DNA of 63,310 bases from Micromonospora cabrerizensis (lineage in GTDB: Bacteria > Actinomycetota > Actinomycetes > Mycobacteriales > Micromonosporaceae). The DNA is taken from contig NZ_JAKKFI010000106.1 in assembly GCF_022230955.1 (NCBI RefSeq), positions 1-63,310 on the forward strand, given 5' to 3'. Made by a program: the position numbers and the translations under genes. Every line of letters starts with the position of its first letter. Position 1 is the stretch's first letter. Below, piece after piece: positions 48,836 to 56,772 of the stretch. The notes beneath the pieces are model-generated. The model made no database searches, was not told where the DNA came from, and saw nothing but the letters and a program-made list of their open reading frames with translations.

Positions 48836-50319
48836 CCGTCGGCGCCTCCCGGCTGGGCCTGGGCATGTTGCGCCACCTGCCCACCGAGGCCCGCCCCCTG
48901 ATCCGGCCGGGCACCGTGCCGACGGGCGTCGTGCACCTGGGCCTCGGCGCGTTCCACCGGGCACACCAGGCCGTCTACACCGAGGCGGCGGTCGGCGCGG
49001 CCGGCGGTGACTGGGGCATCGTGGCCGTCGCCCCCCGCAGCACCGCGATGGTCGACGCGCTCACCGCGCAGGACAACCTCTTCAGCGTCAGCACCCTCTC
49101 CGCCGCCGGCAGCGCCACGCGCGTGGTGGGCGCCCTGAGCGGCGTACGGCACGCTCCCCGCGACCCGGGCGCCGTGGTGGCGCTGCTCGCCGACCCGGCG
49201 GTCCGCGTGGTGACCCTGACCGTCACCGAGAAGGCGTACCAACTCGACCCGGTGACCGGCCAGCTGTCCCCGGACTCGGCGCTCGCCGCGGACCTGGCCG
49301 GCGGCCGGCCACCGACCACGGTGCCGGGGCTGCTGCTGCGCGGGCTGGCCGCGCGCGCCGCCGCGGACGCCGGGCCGGTGGCGCTGGTGAGCTGCGACAA
49401 CCTCCCGGCCAACGGTCGACGGCTGCGCGGCATGGTCGACCAGGCGGTGGCGCGTGCCGGCGGGGTGCCCGCCGGGCTGGCCGAGTGGGTGGCCGCCAAC
49501 GTCACCTGCCCGGGCACCATGGTGGACCGGATCGTGCCGGCCAGCACCCCGGAGACGATCGAGGCGGCACGCCGGGTGCTCGGCGTGACCGACCTGGCCG
49601 CGGTCGCCGCCGAACCGTACGCGCAGTGGGTCATCGAGGACGACTTCCCCGGCGGTCGGCCCGGCTGGGAGCACGCCGGGGCGGTGCTCACCGACGACGC
49701 CGGCCCGTGGGAGCGGCTGAAGCTGCGCACGCTCAACGGCGTGCACTCGGCCATCGCGTACCTGGGTGCGCTGGCCGGTCGGGAGACCATCGCCGACGCG
49801 CTGGAGATCCCGCACCTGGCCGACGTGCTGCGGCGGCTCATCGCCGAGGACGTCGCGGCCAGCTTCACGCCGCCGGACGGTGTCCGGGTGGTCGACTACG
49901 GCGAGCAGGTCCTCGCCCGGTTCGGTAACCCGGCGATCCACCACCGCACCCTCCAGGTCGCGCTGGACGGCTCGCAGAAGCTGCCGCAACGCGTCCTGCA
50001 CACCATCGCCGACCTGCGCGCGGCCGGCCGGTCCGCGCGCTGGGGCGCGCTGGTCGTGGCGTCCTGGTTGCGCTTCGCTCTGGGGTACGCCGACGACGGG
50101 CACCCGTTGCCGTTCCAGGACCCCCTGGCCGGGCCGATCCGCGCCGCGCTGGACGCCGGTGTGCAGAGCCCGGCGGGTGCGGTCGACGCGCTGTTCGCGC
50201 TGCGCGAGGTCATCCCGGTCGAGGTCGCCGAGGACGACGAGGTCCGCGCCGACGTGATCGCCTGGTTGACCGCGCTGGAACGACACGGCGTCGAGGCCAC
50301 ACTGGCCGGTGCCCGGTGA
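48826..50319 (+). CDS. uxuB: Mannitol dehydrogenase-family fructuronate/tagaturonate reductase
   Basis: 497 aa, 10-bp overlap. GVVHLGLGAFHRAHQAVYTEAA is the NAD(H)-binding start of the polyol/mannitol dehydrogenase family. LTVTEKAYQLDPVTGQL, VALVSCDNLPANGRRLRG, CPGTMVDRIVP, QWVIEDDFPGGRPGWEHAG and KLRTLNGVHSAIAYLG complete it. With UxaC next to it, reduction of D-fructuronate to D-mannonate (UxuB) is most likely; a polyol dehydrogenase role remains possible. The 3' end lies in a 29-bp tandem repeat. Confidence 0.87.
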   Translation: MAVTVGASRLGLGMLRHLPTEARPLIRPGTVPTGVVHLGLGAFHRAHQAVYTEAAVGAAGGDWGIVAVAPRSTAMVDALTAQDNLFSVSTLSAAGSATRVVGALSGVRHAPRDPGAVVALLADPAVRVVTLTVTEKAYQLDPVTGQLSPDSALAADLAGGRPPTTVPGLLLRGLAARAAADAGPVALVSCDNLPANGRRLRGMVDQAVARAGGVPAGLAEWVAANVTCPGTMVDRIVPASTPETIEAARRVLGVTDLAAVAAEPYAQWVIEDDFPGGRPGWEHAGAVLTDDAGPWERLKLRTLNGVHSAIAYLGALAGRETIADALEIPHLADVLRRLIAEDVAASFTPPDGVRVVDYGEQVLARFGNPAIHHRTLQVALDGSQKLPQRVLHTIADLRAAGRSARWGALVVASWLRFALGYADDGHPLPFQDPLAGPIRAALDAGVQSPAGAVDALFALREVIPVEVAEDDEVRADVIAWLTALERHGVEATLAGAR

Positions 50320-50385
50320 GCGGGCCGACACTGGCCGGTGCCCGATGAACGGGCCGACACTGGCCGGTGCCCGGTGAACGGGCCG
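50299..50385. repeat. 29-bp tandem triplication across the uxuB stop and next start
   Basis: Three units of 29 bp (ACACTGGCCGGTGCCC plus GGTGAGCGGGCCG and variants GATGAACGGGCCG, GGTGAACGGGCCG). Unit 1 contains the uxuB stop in GTGA (50316-50319), unit 2 has ATGA at 50345, unit 3 has the GTG (50374) used by the next gene. The two GTGA copies are exactly 58 bp apart. Confidence 0.9.
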
Positions 50386-51549
50386 ACGCCGCCCCGGGTG
50401 GCGGTGATCGGGGCGAACGGGCACGGCCGGTGGCACCGGCGGGTGATCGCCCCGTTGCACGCCGCCGGCCGGTTGCGGCTGGTCGCCCTTGTCGACGTCC
50501 AGCCGGTGGAGGACGATCCGGCGGCGCCGGTGCCACCCGGGGTCGAGGTGTTCACCGACCACCGGGCGATGCTCGCCGCCACGCGGCCGGAGGTGGTGGT
50601 GATCTGCACGCCGCCGCACACCCACCTGGCGATCGCCCGGGACGCCCTGGCCACCGGCGCGGACCTGCTGCTGGAGAAGCCGCCGGTGTTGTCGCTGGCC
50701 GAGCACGAGGAGCTGACCTGGGCGTTGACCGCCGCCGGCCGGGTGGCGCAGGTCGGGTTCCAGGCGCTCGGCTCGGCGGCCCTGACCGCGCTGACCGACG
50801 CGCTGGCGGCCGGCCGGCTGGGCACGGTCACGGGCATCTCCACCGTCGCCGCGTGGCAACGGCCGGACGCCTACTACGCCCGCTCCCCCTGGGCCGGGCG
50901 GCGAAGCCTCAACGGTCGGCCGGTGCTGGACGGCGCGCTGGCCAACCCGCTCGCGCACGCGGTCATGCAGTGCCTGGCGATCGCCGAGACGCTCGGCGGG
51001 GCCACGCCCTGGCCGGTGGCGGTCGAGGTGGAGCGCTACCGGGTCCGCCCGATCGAGGTGGAGGACACCGCCGTGCTGCGGGTCCTGTTCCGCGCCGGCC
51101 CGCCGGTGCTGGTGGCGGTGAGCCTGGCCGCCGAGGAGTTCGTGGCGGGTGAGGTGGTGGTGACCGGCACGGCGGGTCAGGCGGTGCTGGAGTACCCCAC
51201 GGACCGGTTGCGGCTGCCCGGGGACGTGGTGACCCGCCGCGTCCCGGGGCGGGTGGGGTTGCTGGAGAACCTGCTGGCGCACCGGGACGACCCGACGGCG
51301 GTGCCGCTGATCGCGCCGCTGGCCCGTACCGCGCCGTTCACCGCACTGCTGGACGCGTTGCGGGCCGCCCCCGAGCCCCGGCTGCTCGACGGCGACCTGG
51401 TGACCGTCGTCGGTGAGGGCGGGGAACGGGTCCGGCACCTGCGGGGCGTGGTCGACGTGCTGCGTCGGGCGGCCGAGCGGGGGGCGCTCCCGAGCGAGCT
51501 GGCGGTGCCGTGGGCGGCCGCGGCGTACCGCGCCGAGTTGACGGGATAG
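50374..51549 (+). CDS. Gfo/Idh/MocA family oxidoreductase
   Basis: 391 aa from the GTG at 50374 (VNGPTPPRVAVIG). Upstream in-frame GTG at 50338 would add 12 residues from repeat DNA. RVAVIGANGHGRWHRRVIAPLHAAGRLRL is the Rossmann motif, LLLEKPPVLSLAEHE the EKP motif, RRSLNGRPVLDGALANPLAHAVMQCLA the catalytic region. Unlike typical relatives it has ANGHGRWH instead of GxGxxG after the first Gly. Probably acts on the same sugar as the first oxidoreductase of the operon. Confidence 0.88.
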   Translation: MNGPTPPRVAVIGANGHGRWHRRVIAPLHAAGRLRLVALVDVQPVEDDPAAPVPPGVEVFTDHRAMLAATRPEVVVICTPPHTHLAIARDALATGADLLLEKPPVLSLAEHEELTWALTAAGRVAQVGFQALGSAALTALTDALAAGRLGTVTGISTVAAWQRPDAYYARSPWAGRRSLNGRPVLDGALANPLAHAVMQCLAIAETLGGATPWPVAVEVERYRVRPIEVEDTAVLRVLFRAGPPVLVAVSLAAEEFVAGEVVVTGTAGQAVLEYPTDRLRLPGDVVTRRVPGRVGLLENLLAHRDDPTAVPLIAPLARTAPFTALLDALRAAPEPRLLDGDLVTVVGEGGERVRHLRGVVDVLRRAAERGALPSELAVPWAAAAYRAELTG

Positions 51550-51762
51550 GGGGTCCGCGGCAACCGGAGTGCAAACATCGCCCGCCCGTGTGGCGGTCAC
51601 ATCGGACAGACCTCCGAATATCCGACCAGTAGTGGTCGGGGCGATGCCGGTTGAACCCGGCAACTGCAACATTCCTGCATACAACTCGTATTGACCTGCA
51701 TAAACGCGCGAACCTACCGTTCCTGGTGACTGCCCCACCCCACCAGCGAATGGGAAGAGTCG
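51550..51762 (+). promoter_or_regulatory. Upstream region of the pectate lyase gene with candidate sites
   Basis: TGCAAAC at about 51569 matches the LacI half-site of the divergent operators. A direct repeat CCTGCATA occurs twice (about 51674 and 51695). TTGACC (51691-51696) with TACCGT 18 nt later is a possible promoter. The gene has its own RBS GGGAAGAG. Confidence 0.45.
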
Positions 51763-53118
51763 ATGCGCAGAATCCTCACCGGCGCTACGGTGATCGCCCT
51801 CCTGCTCGGTGCCACCCCGGCCGCCGCCGCTTCCCGCCCCGACGCCCCGGCCACCGACGGGCTCTCCTGGTTGGCCGGCCATCTCGGACGACAGACCCTG
51901 CCCGAACGGGACGGCTGGGCGGCCGAGGGCACCGGCACCACCGGCGGTTCGACGGCCGCCCCCGAACGGACCCGGGTGGTGCACAGCCGGGCCGAGCTGG
52001 TCGCCGCCCTGGGCGGTGACAACGCCAGCAACGCCACCGACGCCACGCCGAAACTCATCTACGTCGACGGTGCCATCGACGGCTTCGAAGGGCCGGACGG
52101 CACCGCGCTGAGCTGCGCCGACCTGGCCGACCCGGCGTACCGGTTGGACGCCTACCTGGCCGCGTACGACCCGGCGGTGTGGGGGCGGGTGGCCCCGAGC
52201 GGGCCGCTGGAGGAGGCCCGGGTGCGCTCGGTGACCAACCAGACCCGGCAGACCCAGATCAACGTCGGCCCGAACACCACCATCGTCGGGCTGCGCGGCG
52301 CACGCCTGACCGGGCTCACCCTCATGATCGACCGGGCGTCGAACGTCATCATCCGCAACCTGACCCTCGTCGACGCCCGGGACTGCTTTCCCGCCTGGTC
52401 ACCGACCGACGGCGAGGCCGGCAACTGGAACAGCCAGTACGACCAGATCTCGGTGCGCCGCAGCGAGAAGGTCTGGGTCGACCACAACACCTTCACCGAC
52501 GGCGACAACCCGGACAGCGCCCAGCCCGTCCACTTCGGACGCCCATACCAGGTGCACGACGGGTCACTGGACGTCACGCACACCGCCAGCCTGGTCACCG
52601 CCTCGTGGAACCGCTTCACCGGACGCGACAAGCTGCTGCTGATCGGCTCGTCCAACACGGTCGGCCCGGACGTGGGCCGGTTGAGGGTCACCCTGCACCA
52701 CAACCTCTTCGACGGCGTCCTGCAACGGCTGCCCCGGGTGCGCTTCGGGCAGGTCGACATCTACAACAACCACTACCGGCTCGGTGGGGACGACTTCCAG
52801 TACGCGCTCGGCGTCGGTGTCCAGTCGGCGATCTACGCGCAGAACAACTTCTTCACCCTGGACGCGCCGGTCGACCCGGCCGACCTGCTCTACGACTGGG
52901 GTGGCACCGCGCTGACCGAGCGGGGCTCCTGGGTCCGCACCGGCGGCGGGCCGGCCCGGCCGGTCGACCTGCTGGCCGCGTACAACTCGACCCATGACCC
53001 GGACCTGGCCGCCGACGCGGGCTGGACGCCCACCCTGCGCCGCGACCCCGTCCTGCCGGCACCACTGGTCCCCCTCCTGGTGAACCCTCTCGCCGGCGCC
53101 GACCGGCTGCCGATCTGA
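51763..53118 (+). CDS. Secreted pectate lyase (PL1 family)
   Basis: 451 aa. Sec signal peptide MRRILTGATVIALLLGATPAAAA. Parallel beta-helix sequences: NTTIVGLRGARLTGLTLMIDRASNVIIRNLTLVDARDC, WNSQYDQISVRRSEKVWVDHNTFTDGD (WiDH-like segment), SLDVTHTASLVTASWNRFTGRDK and LRVTLHHNLFDGVLQRLPRVRFGQVDIYNNHY, with the RxPxxR Arg. It cleaves polygalacturonate by beta-elimination outside the cell, feeding galacturonate oligomers to the adjacent import and UxaC pathway. Confidence 0.93.
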   Translation: MRRILTGATVIALLLGATPAAAASRPDAPATDGLSWLAGHLGRQTLPERDGWAAEGTGTTGGSTAAPERTRVVHSRAELVAALGGDNASNATDATPKLIYVDGAIDGFEGPDGTALSCADLADPAYRLDAYLAAYDPAVWGRVAPSGPLEEARVRSVTNQTRQTQINVGPNTTIVGLRGARLTGLTLMIDRASNVIIRNLTLVDARDCFPAWSPTDGEAGNWNSQYDQISVRRSEKVWVDHNTFTDGDNPDSAQPVHFGRPYQVHDGSLDVTHTASLVTASWNRFTGRDKLLLIGSSNTVGPDVGRLRVTLHHNLFDGVLQRLPRVRFGQVDIYNNHYRLGGDDFQYALGVGVQSAIYAQNNFFTLDAPVDPADLLYDWGGTALTERGSWVRTGGGPARPVDLLAAYNSTHDPDLAADAGWTPTLRRDPVLPAPLVPLLVNPLAGADRLPI

Positions 53119-53200
53119 CCGCTCGGCGTGCCCGCAACTCACCGTCGGGTCGGCGACGTAGGGGCTCATCGATGTGGTGAAGATCGGCTATAAGTGACGC

Positions 53201-53926
53201 ATGGACTTCCCGCCGCACCTGGGCAGCATGCCGATGCACGCGATCACCGAGATCCACGGCGAACCGGGCCTGCTGGAACGCTTCCGGTTGGAGGTCCAGC
53301 AGTTCGACGACGACGCCCGGGAGCGGCTGAACGCCGCGCTCGACCTCGCCGCCGAGCTGCACCGCGACGACCGGCGGGTGCGCGAGCCGTACCTGAACCA
53401 CCTGCTGCGGGTGGCGATCCGGTTGATGCACCACTACCAGGTGCGCGACGTGGAGGTGATCGTCGCCGGCCTGCTGCACGACGCGGTGGAGGACCACCCG
53501 GCCGAGCTGGCCGGCGGTGAGCCGGGGCCCGACCCGACCGGCGCGGCGCTGATCGCGCTCGCCGCGCGGTTCGGGCCGCGGGTGGCCACCCTGGTCGCCG
53601 CCGTCACCAACCCGCGGTACGACCCCGAGCGGGACCGCAACGCGCAGTACCGGGAGCACCTGGCGGTCAGCCTGGACCGCGAGCCCTGGGCCCGGGTGAT
53701 CAAGGTGTCGGACTTCACCGACAACGGCGTGGGAGTGATCCACACGGTCGGGCCGAAGGTCGTCTCGTCGGCCCGGAAGTACCGGCCGCTGGTGCCTCTC
53801 TTCCGGGACCTGATCGGCCGTCCGGACACCCCGCTGTCTCCGGCGGTGAAGCGGCACATCTTCGGCCAGCTCGACCTCGCCGAGGAGCGGTTCAGCGCCA
53901 TCCTGGACCAACCCACACCGAACTGA
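53201..53926 (+). CDS. HD-domain metal-dependent phosphohydrolase
   Basis: 241 aa. NAALDLAAELHRDDRRVREPYLNHLLRVAIRL, VEVIVAGLLHDAVEDHP and KVSDFTDNGVG give H...HD...D ligands in RelA/SpoT-type HD spacing (HD in LLHDAVED). No synthetase or regulatory domain is attached, so it is a stand-alone HD hydrolase; (p)ppGpp-type or nucleotide substrate is only a guess. Confidence 0.8.
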   Translation: MDFPPHLGSMPMHAITEIHGEPGLLERFRLEVQQFDDDARERLNAALDLAAELHRDDRRVREPYLNHLLRVAIRLMHHYQVRDVEVIVAGLLHDAVEDHPAELAGGEPGPDPTGAALIALAARFGPRVATLVAAVTNPRYDPERDRNAQYREHLAVSLDREPWARVIKVSDFTDNGVGVIHTVGPKVVSSARKYRPLVPLFRDLIGRPDTPLSPAVKRHIFGQLDLAEERFSAILDQPTPN

Positions 53927-54128
53927 CGGGCCCGCACCGAGCGGACGGCCCGCCCGAGCTGACGGTCCGCGCCGGCTGCCGGTCGTCGCATCACCCGACC
54001 GGGTTCTGCGACAAGTTCTCGGATCTTCGACGAAGACTCTCGCATTACGGTGGGTTTGCGCCAGATGAGAGGCATCCGCCCTCTTGGTCCAGATTTCTGG
54101 CGTGACCCCGATCGAGAGGATTCGGACC

Positions 54129-55622
54129 ATGCGCGACCTTTCTCGTCGCGACCTGCTCAAGGCGACGGCCGTCGGCGCCGGAGCGGTCGCTCTTCCCAGC
54201 GTGATCGCCGGCAGCTCGGCGATCGCGGCCGACGGTCCCGGCTCGTCCTCCGGCGCCACGTACCCACCGGCGGAACTGACCGGGCGCATCGTCCGCCCGC
54301 AGAGCCCGAACTACGCGGAGGCCAGCCTCGGCTGGGACGAGCTGTTCGTGCGCTATCCCCTGGTCATCGTGTTCGCCCAGGAAACCCAGGACGTGGTCAA
54401 CGCCCTCACCTGGGCGCGGCAGCACGACGTCGCGCTGCGGGTGCGCAGTGGTCGCCACAGCCTCGAAGGCTGGTCGAACGTCGACAACGGCATCGTGATC
54501 GACGTCAGTGAGCTGAAGGACGTCCACATCGACACCGCCGCCCGCACAGCGAAGCTCGGCGCGGGGCTCACCCAGTCCGAAGCGATCGCCGCGCTCGGGG
54601 AGTACGACCTCGCGGCGACGACCGGAGGCGAGGGGACCGTCGGCCTGTCCGGTGCGACCCTCGGGGGCGGCTTCGGGTTCCTCACCCGCTACCTCGGCAT
54701 GGCCTGCGACAACCTGATCGGTGTGGAGATCGTCGTCGCGTCGGGCACCAACGGCGCGAAGGTGCTCAAGGTGGACCCGTGGAACTACCCGGACCTGCTC
54801 TGGGCCCTGCGCGGCGCCGGAAACGGCAACTTCGGGATCGTCACGTCCCTGACCTACCAGGTGGCCCCGCTGGAGAGCGTCGCCTACCTTCAGGTGACCT
54901 GGCCGGGCCTCGACAACCTGCACGAGGTCTTCGACACCTGGCAGCGCGGCGCACCGTTCAGCGACCCTCGTCTCGGCACCCAGGTCGAGGTCCACCCGGA
55001 CGAGATCCTGCTGTTCGCGGTGCTCGCCGAGGGTTCGGAGGCCGAGGCGAGGAGCCTGCTGGAGCCGCTCCTCTCGATCGGCAAACCCGAGGTCACCGTG
55101 CAGATCGGCGGCTGGGGCGAGACGTACGCCGGTTTCCAGATCCCGAACGACGAAGAGCCGGCGAAGTGGAAGTTCTTCTCACAGTTCACCAGGGAGCCGT
55201 TCCCGGCGAAGGCGATCAGTATCGTCCGCGAGTTCATGGAGAAGTCTCCGACACCGGACACCAACTTCTTCGCACAGGCTTTCGGGTCCGGAGCCCAACG
55301 ACAGGAGCCCTTCGGCGGCGCGGCCTTCCCGCACCGGTCCGCGCTCTTCTACTCCGAGCCCGGCACCGGCTGGGGCACTCGCGGCGAGCCCGACAGCGAC
55401 GACGCCATCACCCCGATCGCCCAGGCCTGGATCGCCGAGTTCAGCCAGGCCCTGCGGCCCTACGTGGACGGCGCCTACGTCAACGTGCCGAACATCGGAA
55501 TGGCGGAGTGGGAGGAGGCCTACTGGGGGCGCAACTTCCCGCGACTGCGCAAGATCAAGGCGAAGTACGACCCCTACAACGTCTTCCAGTACGAGCAGAG
55601 CATCCCGCCCGCGACCCACTGA
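54129..55622 (+). CDS. Tat-exported FAD-binding (BBE-type) oxidoreductase
   Basis: 497 aa from the ATG at 54129. Twin-arginine signal SRRDLLKATAVGAGAVALPSVIAG. FAD_binding_4 domain: PLVIVFAQETQDVVNALTWARQHDVALRVRSGRHSLEGW, where His carries covalent FAD, TTGGEGTVGLSGATLGGGFGFLTR and GGGNFGIVTSL-like GAGNGNFGIVTSL. BBE C-terminus YVNVPNIGMAEWEEAYWGRNFPRLRKIKAKYDPYNVF. The cysteine used for bicovalent flavin in berberine-bridge enzymes is absent. Substrate likely an oligosaccharide or phenolic. Confidence 0.9.
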   Translation: MRDLSRRDLLKATAVGAGAVALPSVIAGSSAIAADGPGSSSGATYPPAELTGRIVRPQSPNYAEASLGWDELFVRYPLVIVFAQETQDVVNALTWARQHDVALRVRSGRHSLEGWSNVDNGIVIDVSELKDVHIDTAARTAKLGAGLTQSEAIAALGEYDLAATTGGEGTVGLSGATLGGGFGFLTRYLGMACDNLIGVEIVVASGTNGAKVLKVDPWNYPDLLWALRGAGNGNFGIVTSLTYQVAPLESVAYLQVTWPGLDNLHEVFDTWQRGAPFSDPRLGTQVEVHPDEILLFAVLAEGSEAEARSLLEPLLSIGKPEVTVQIGGWGETYAGFQIPNDEEPAKWKFFSQFTREPFPAKAISIVREFMEKSPTPDTNFFAQAFGSGAQRQEPFGGAAFPHRSALFYSEPGTGWGTRGEPDSDDAITPIAQAWIAEFSQALRPYVDGAYVNVPNIGMAEWEEAYWGRNFPRLRKIKAKYDPYNVFQYEQSIPPATH

Positions 55623-55700
55623 CCCATCTGACCGGCCCGACCAGCGGCGCGGGGCGTACCAACCACTCGGCTGGCTCTCCCCGCCCCACCCCAGGCACTC

Positions 55701-55771
55701 CCTTTGCTCTGCACCCATGGACGCACCGCCTACAGTCCGTGAGCGTCGCACCCGTGGGTGCAGAGCAAAGG
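55701..55771. repeat. Hairpin repeat, CTTTGCTCTGCA family, copy 2
   Basis: Arms CCTTTGCTCTGCACCCATGG (55701-55720) and 55752-55771 pair at 19 of 20 positions. The first 13 bases equal those of the copy at 11505. Located between the convergent genes ending at 55622 and 55871. Confidence 0.82.
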
Positions 55772-55870
55772 ACGGATGTCCGGGGTGCCGTGCGGTCGGC
55801 CTGGGTGGAGTGTGACCTGGGAGGACGCCGGGATGGCCCCTGCGGCCGGCCTGTCACGGGAAGGGGACGG

Positions 55871-56635
55871 TCACGCAGGGTGCAGGCCGGCGCGAACCAG
55901 ACGCTCCAGCCAGGGGGTCGGTGCGACGCCCAGCTCCCGACCCAGGTCGGCGCGGAACAGCTCGAACCGCCGTACCGCCTCGTTGATGTTGCGCTCCGCC
56001 AGGTGCACGGCGATCAACGTGCGGGTGGCGCTCTCCCGCAGCGGCTCCAACTGCACAGCGGTCAACGCCACCTGCACCGCCTCGCTGTAGCGGCCCTGCG
56101 TGGTGAGCCGCTCGGCGAGCGCCTCCAACGCGTACAGCTGGGTCTGGCGCAACCGTTCCCGCTCGGTCAGCACCCAGTCGTCGTACCAGCCGGGCAGCAG
56201 CTCACCGGTCGCCAGCGCCGGCACGCCGGGGCCGACGTCGACCGGTGACCCGCCGGCCAGCAGGGCGGTGGCCGCCGCGCCCAGGGTCGCCACGTCGCTG
56301 GTCACCCCGGCCGCCAGGGCCAGCCGGTCGTCCTCGTCCACCAGGGGCTCCGGGGTCACCCGGTGCAGCCGCCAGAGCATGGTGCGCAGGTTGGCCCGGG
56401 CCCGTTCCTCGTGCGAGCCGGGCCAGAGCGTGCCGGCGGCCTCCGAGCGGGCACACCGCTGGCGTACGCCGAGGTAGGCCAGCAGTCGACGGGCGCCCTG
56501 CGGCACCGCCACCACCCGCCCGTCGCGTTCCAACCCGAACCCGCCGAGCAACCGCAACGCGTACCGGGGAGGCTGTCCCGCCTCGATCTCGGGGGCCGCG
56601 GTGCGAAGGTCGTGCGTTACCTCGTGAACAGCCAT
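55871..56635 (-). CDS. BTAD-domain (SARP-like) transcriptional regulator
   Basis: 254 aa, ATG at 56635. LRLLGGFGLERDGRVVAVPQGARRLLAYLGVR with ANLRTMLWRLHRV is the winged-helix half. The C-terminal BTAD half contains GWYDDWVLTERERLRQTQLYALEALAERLTTQGRYSEAVQVALTAVQLEPLRESATRTLIAVHLAERNINEAVRRFELFRADLGRELG. No NB-ARC or ATPase domain, so it is a short SARP. Last gene of the minus-strand second tail locus or its regulator; such regulators accompany eCIS loci in actinobacteria. Confidence 0.88.
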   Translation of the reverse strand: MAVHEVTHDLRTAAPEIEAGQPPRYALRLLGGFGLERDGRVVAVPQGARRLLAYLGVRQRCARSEAAGTLWPGSHEERARANLRTMLWRLHRVTPEPLVDEDDRLALAAGVTSDVATLGAAATALLAGGSPVDVGPGVPALATGELLPGWYDDWVLTERERLRQTQLYALEALAERLTTQGRYSEAVQVALTAVQLEPLRESATRTLIAVHLAERNINEAVRRFELFRADLGRELGVAPTPWLERLVRAGLHPA

Positions 56636-56772
56636 GCCTGCGCCCCTCGCACCCGATCGCCCCGTGGGAGTTTCACGGTCGGGTGTGGACGATCGCCGCG
56701 CCAGCGCAGTGTCGTCACACCGACCCGGCGAGCGGCGTGGATCAACCGTTCGCCGGATCCGACGTCGACCGT

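Noticed and set aside
50299..50385. 29-bp repeats considered as CRISPR repeats
   Set aside because: Units are contiguous with no spacers and lie across gene ends; no cas gene is nearby.
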